The position numbers were made by a program, and so were the translations under genes. The notes under the pieces are model-generated. The model was not told where the DNA came from. It ran no database searches and saw only the letters and a program-made list of their open reading frames with translations. A stretch of 15,143 nucleotides of DNA from CAYVZU01 sp964455935 (GTDB lineage: Bacteria; Fibrobacterota; CAYVZU01), in assembly GCA_964455935.1 (NCBI GenBank), contig CAYVZU010000099.1, forward strand, positions 1 through 15,143, in the 5' to 3' direction. Below are positions 13,539 through 15,143 of the stretch, one piece after another. How positions within the stretch are numbered: position 1 is the first letter of the stretch; each line of letters opens with the position of its first letter.

Positions 13539-13578
13539 GCCGCTCTATGCCGAAATGGCGCAGGGCGGCTTTTTTTTT
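13539..13578 (+). terminator. Intrinsic terminator 28 nt before a start codon (candidate attenuator)
   Basis: GCCGC (13539-13543) pairs with GCGGC (13565-13569), extended inward by a T-G pair and CTATGCC/GGCGCAG with one A-C mismatch, a 5-nt loop GAAAT, and a T9 tract (13570-13578). The downstream ATG is at 13607 with AAGGAG at about 13596-13601. The gap is too short for an ordinary promoter, so the downstream gene must be reached by read-through. Confidence 0.85.
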
Positions 13579-13606
13579 CGCAAAAAGCCCGCAAAAAGGA
13601 GCAGCG

Positions 13607-14017
13607 ATGGCCAAATTCGTAACTGCCGTCAATTGCATAGACGGCAGGACACAAGCACCAGTTTCAAAGTTTTTAAGAATTCGGTTTAAAGCGCAGTATG
13701 TCGACATGATTACCTGTCCCGATCCTGCAAAGGTACTTTCTTCAAGCGGGCCGGACCCTTTAATCCAATACCTTCAATACAGCGCAATGATTTCCGTTGC
13801 GAAGCATGGATCCGAATCCATTGCCGTTGTTGCCCACCATGATTGTATGACGAATGGTTCGCCGGAATCGAGACAAAAGATTCATATCCAAAAGGCAATG
13901 CGTCGAATTCGCGAGTGGAATATGCCGGCAAGCATCATTGGTCTCTGGATTGGCCGAGACTGGGATATTGAGGAAATTGGGTATTCGCCCACCACGTTGG
14001 CATTTAAAGGAAATTGA
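13607..14017 (+). CDS. Short beta-carbonic-anhydrase-like protein
   Basis: The 136-residue protein has the zinc-site pattern of beta-carbonic anhydrases: C10-x-D12-x-R14 in AVNCIDGRTQ, and H77-H78-D-C80 (H-x-x-C) in AVVAHHDC. It is shorter than classical enzymes (about 200 residues), lacking the usual N-terminal helical arm, and ends with MPASIIGLWIGRDWDIEEI. With all ligand residues present it could bind zinc and hydrate CO2, although short members of this fold may have other roles. The start ATG 13607 has AAGGAG 6 nt upstream; the in-frame ATG at 13547 lies inside the terminator hairpin and is rejected. The stop is 2 nt before the citrate synthase start, so the two are co-translated. Confidence 0.75.
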   Translation: MAKFVTAVNCIDGRTQAPVSKFLRIRFKAQYVDMITCPDPAKVLSSSGPDPLIQYLQYSAMISVAKHGSESIAVVAHHDCMTNGSPESRQKIHIQKAMRRIREWNMPASIIGLWIGRDWDIEEIGYSPTTLAFKGN

Positions 14018-14019
14018 AC

Positions 14020-15143
14020 ATGGAATTTACCGCCCAGCTAAATCTGAACGGAAAGACGTTGCCGCTTTCGCCTGCCATTCCCACCGAAGGGCATCAAGGC
14101 ATTGATATCGGCAAGCTTCGCGAAAGCGCAGATTTGTTGATGTTCGACAGAGGATTTGCCAACACCGCCGCCTGCCGGAGCGGAATCACCTTTCTCGACG
14201 GAGAAAAAGGTATTCTGCGGTACCGCGGGTATGACATTGAAGAACTTGCCAATTCCCGCAAGTTCCCAGAGGTGGCCTATCTGCTGGTGCATGGCAAGCT
14301 GCCAAACAATGCCGAGCAAAAGCAATTCAGCGCGTTCCTCAACGAACATTCGCTGATCCACGAAGACATGCAGCACTTCTTCATCGGGCTTCCGGCCAGC
14401 TCCCATCCCATGTCGATCCTTTCCGCCATGGTGAATACCCTTTCAAGCTTTTACCCCCACATTATGACAGGGGACCAGAATTTCGATGAAACGGCGGCAA
14501 GGCTCATTTCCAAGGTACGATCCATTGCCGCCTATTCCTATAAAAAATCCCTGGGCCAACCATTTGTCTATCCGCGAGAGGACTTGCCCTATTGCGCCAA
14601 CTTCCTGAACATGATGTTCGCATCTCCAATCAGGAATTACGTTCCCGACCCGCTGGTCGTGGATGCGCTCAACAAACTTCTCATCCTGCACGCGGATCAT
14701 GAGCAGAACTGTTCAACACTGGTGGTTCGCAGTGTCGCAAGCGCGCGCGGCAATCTCTATGCCGCGATTTCGGCAGGCATCTGCGCTTTGTCGGGATACC
14801 TGCACGGAGGAGCCAACCAGGCCGTCATCGAAATGCTGGAGATGATTCGATCCAATGGCGGTAATGTGGGAAAGTATATCGAACGGGCGAAGAGCAAAAG
14901 CGACTCATTCAGAATTATGGGTTTTGGCCATGCCGTTTATAAAACCTATGACCCCAGGGCGAATATCGCGCGCAAATTGTGCGATGAACTGCTCTCCAGG
15001 CTTCGCATTGCCGATCCTTTGCTGGACATTGCCAAAGAGCTTGAGCAGCGCGCCTTGAGCGATGATTACTTCAGGGAACGAAAGCTTTATCCCAACATCG
15101 ATTTCTACACGGGAATTATTTACCGGGCCATGGGCATTCCCAC
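14020..15143 (+). CDS. gltA: Citrate synthase (partial, runs off the window)
   Basis: The first 374 codons of a type I citrate synthase of about 430 residues are present. It condenses oxaloacetate and acetyl-CoA to citrate. The catalytic residues are visible: H262 in LHGGAN, H304 in GFGHAVYKTYDPRA and D361 in YPNIDFYTG, matching H264, H305 and D362 of E. coli; LHADHEQN (223-230) is also conserved. The residue after H304 is Ala rather than the more common Arg, as in some other bacteria. AAAGGA lies about 9 nt before the ATG, and only 2 nt separate it from the anhydrase-like gene, so it shares that gene's attenuated leader. The frame is open to the last base. Confidence 0.95.
   Translation, partial: MEFTAQLNLNGKTLPLSPAIPTEGHQGIDIGKLRESADLLMFDRGFANTAACRSGITFLDGEKGILRYRGYDIEELANSRKFPEVAYLLVHGKLPNNAEQKQFSAFLNEHSLIHEDMQHFFIGLPASSHPMSILSAMVNTLSSFYPHIMTGDQNFDETAARLISKVRSIAAYSYKKSLGQPFVYPREDLPYCANFLNMMFASPIRNYVPDPLVVDALNKLLILHADHEQNCSTLVVRSVASARGNLYAAISAGICALSGYLHGGANQAVIEMLEMIRSNGGNVGKYIERAKSKSDSFRIMGFGHAVYKTYDPRANIARKLCDELLSRLRIADPLLDIAKELEQRALSDDYFRERKLYPNIDFYTGIIYRAMGIP

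Noticed and set aside
1..15143. CRISPR arrays and tRNA or rRNA genes
   Set aside because: No regularly spaced repeats, cloverleaf-like sequence or rRNA signature seen anywhere in the window.

Overview
The window reads as chromosomal DNA of a Gram-negative bacterium. It encodes a tripartite envelope efflux pump with an outer-membrane channel and a lipoprotein adaptor, signal peptides are present, and several genes lack a clear Shine-Dalgarno sequence. Base composition is moderate. I cannot place it to a genus. The mix of a DUF1573-type fragment, a PII protein tied to an RND pump and weak ribosome binding sites would suit an environmental lineage such as the PVC group or a candidate phylum, but that is only a guess.

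Layout. Positions 1-526 hold no intact gene. There is a short stretch that looks like the end of an IS3-type transposase, a 23-bp imperfect inverted repeat 65 bp apart, and a tandem 11-bp repeat just before a Fic-family gene (530-1537). A bidirectional terminator (1761-1804) separates Fic from a convergent Wzx/MATE-like flippase gene on the minus strand (1844-3355). From a divergent intergenic region a plus-strand heavy-metal resistance cluster follows: a small exported Cys/His-rich protein (3542-3886), a TolC/CusC-like channel (3984-5222), an adaptor lipoprotein (5233-6237), a 1031-residue RND pump (6252-9347) and a PII-family regulator (9398-9739). A truncated DUF1573-like remnant comes next.

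From 10101 a second plus-strand cluster carries a nucleoside phosphorylase, an ArsR-type repressor, a cysteine desulfurase and a DsrE-like sulfur carrier. Together they look like a thiol-, sulfide- or metal-responsive sulfur-transfer unit. A strong terminator lies at 12887-12926.

The last cluster holds an MpsC-like (DUF2294) protein, a short beta-carbonic-anhydrase-like protein and the first 374 codons of citrate synthase. Between the first two lies a long hairpin followed at once by a strong terminator that ends only 28 nt before the anhydrase-like start codon. That gene must therefore be expressed by read-through, so the leader is a candidate attenuator, riboswitch or small RNA. MpsC-family proteins and beta-carbonic anhydrases both belong to inorganic-carbon supply in other bacteria, so this may be a small CO2/bicarbonate module feeding central carbon metabolism. 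It is the part of the window most worth following up.
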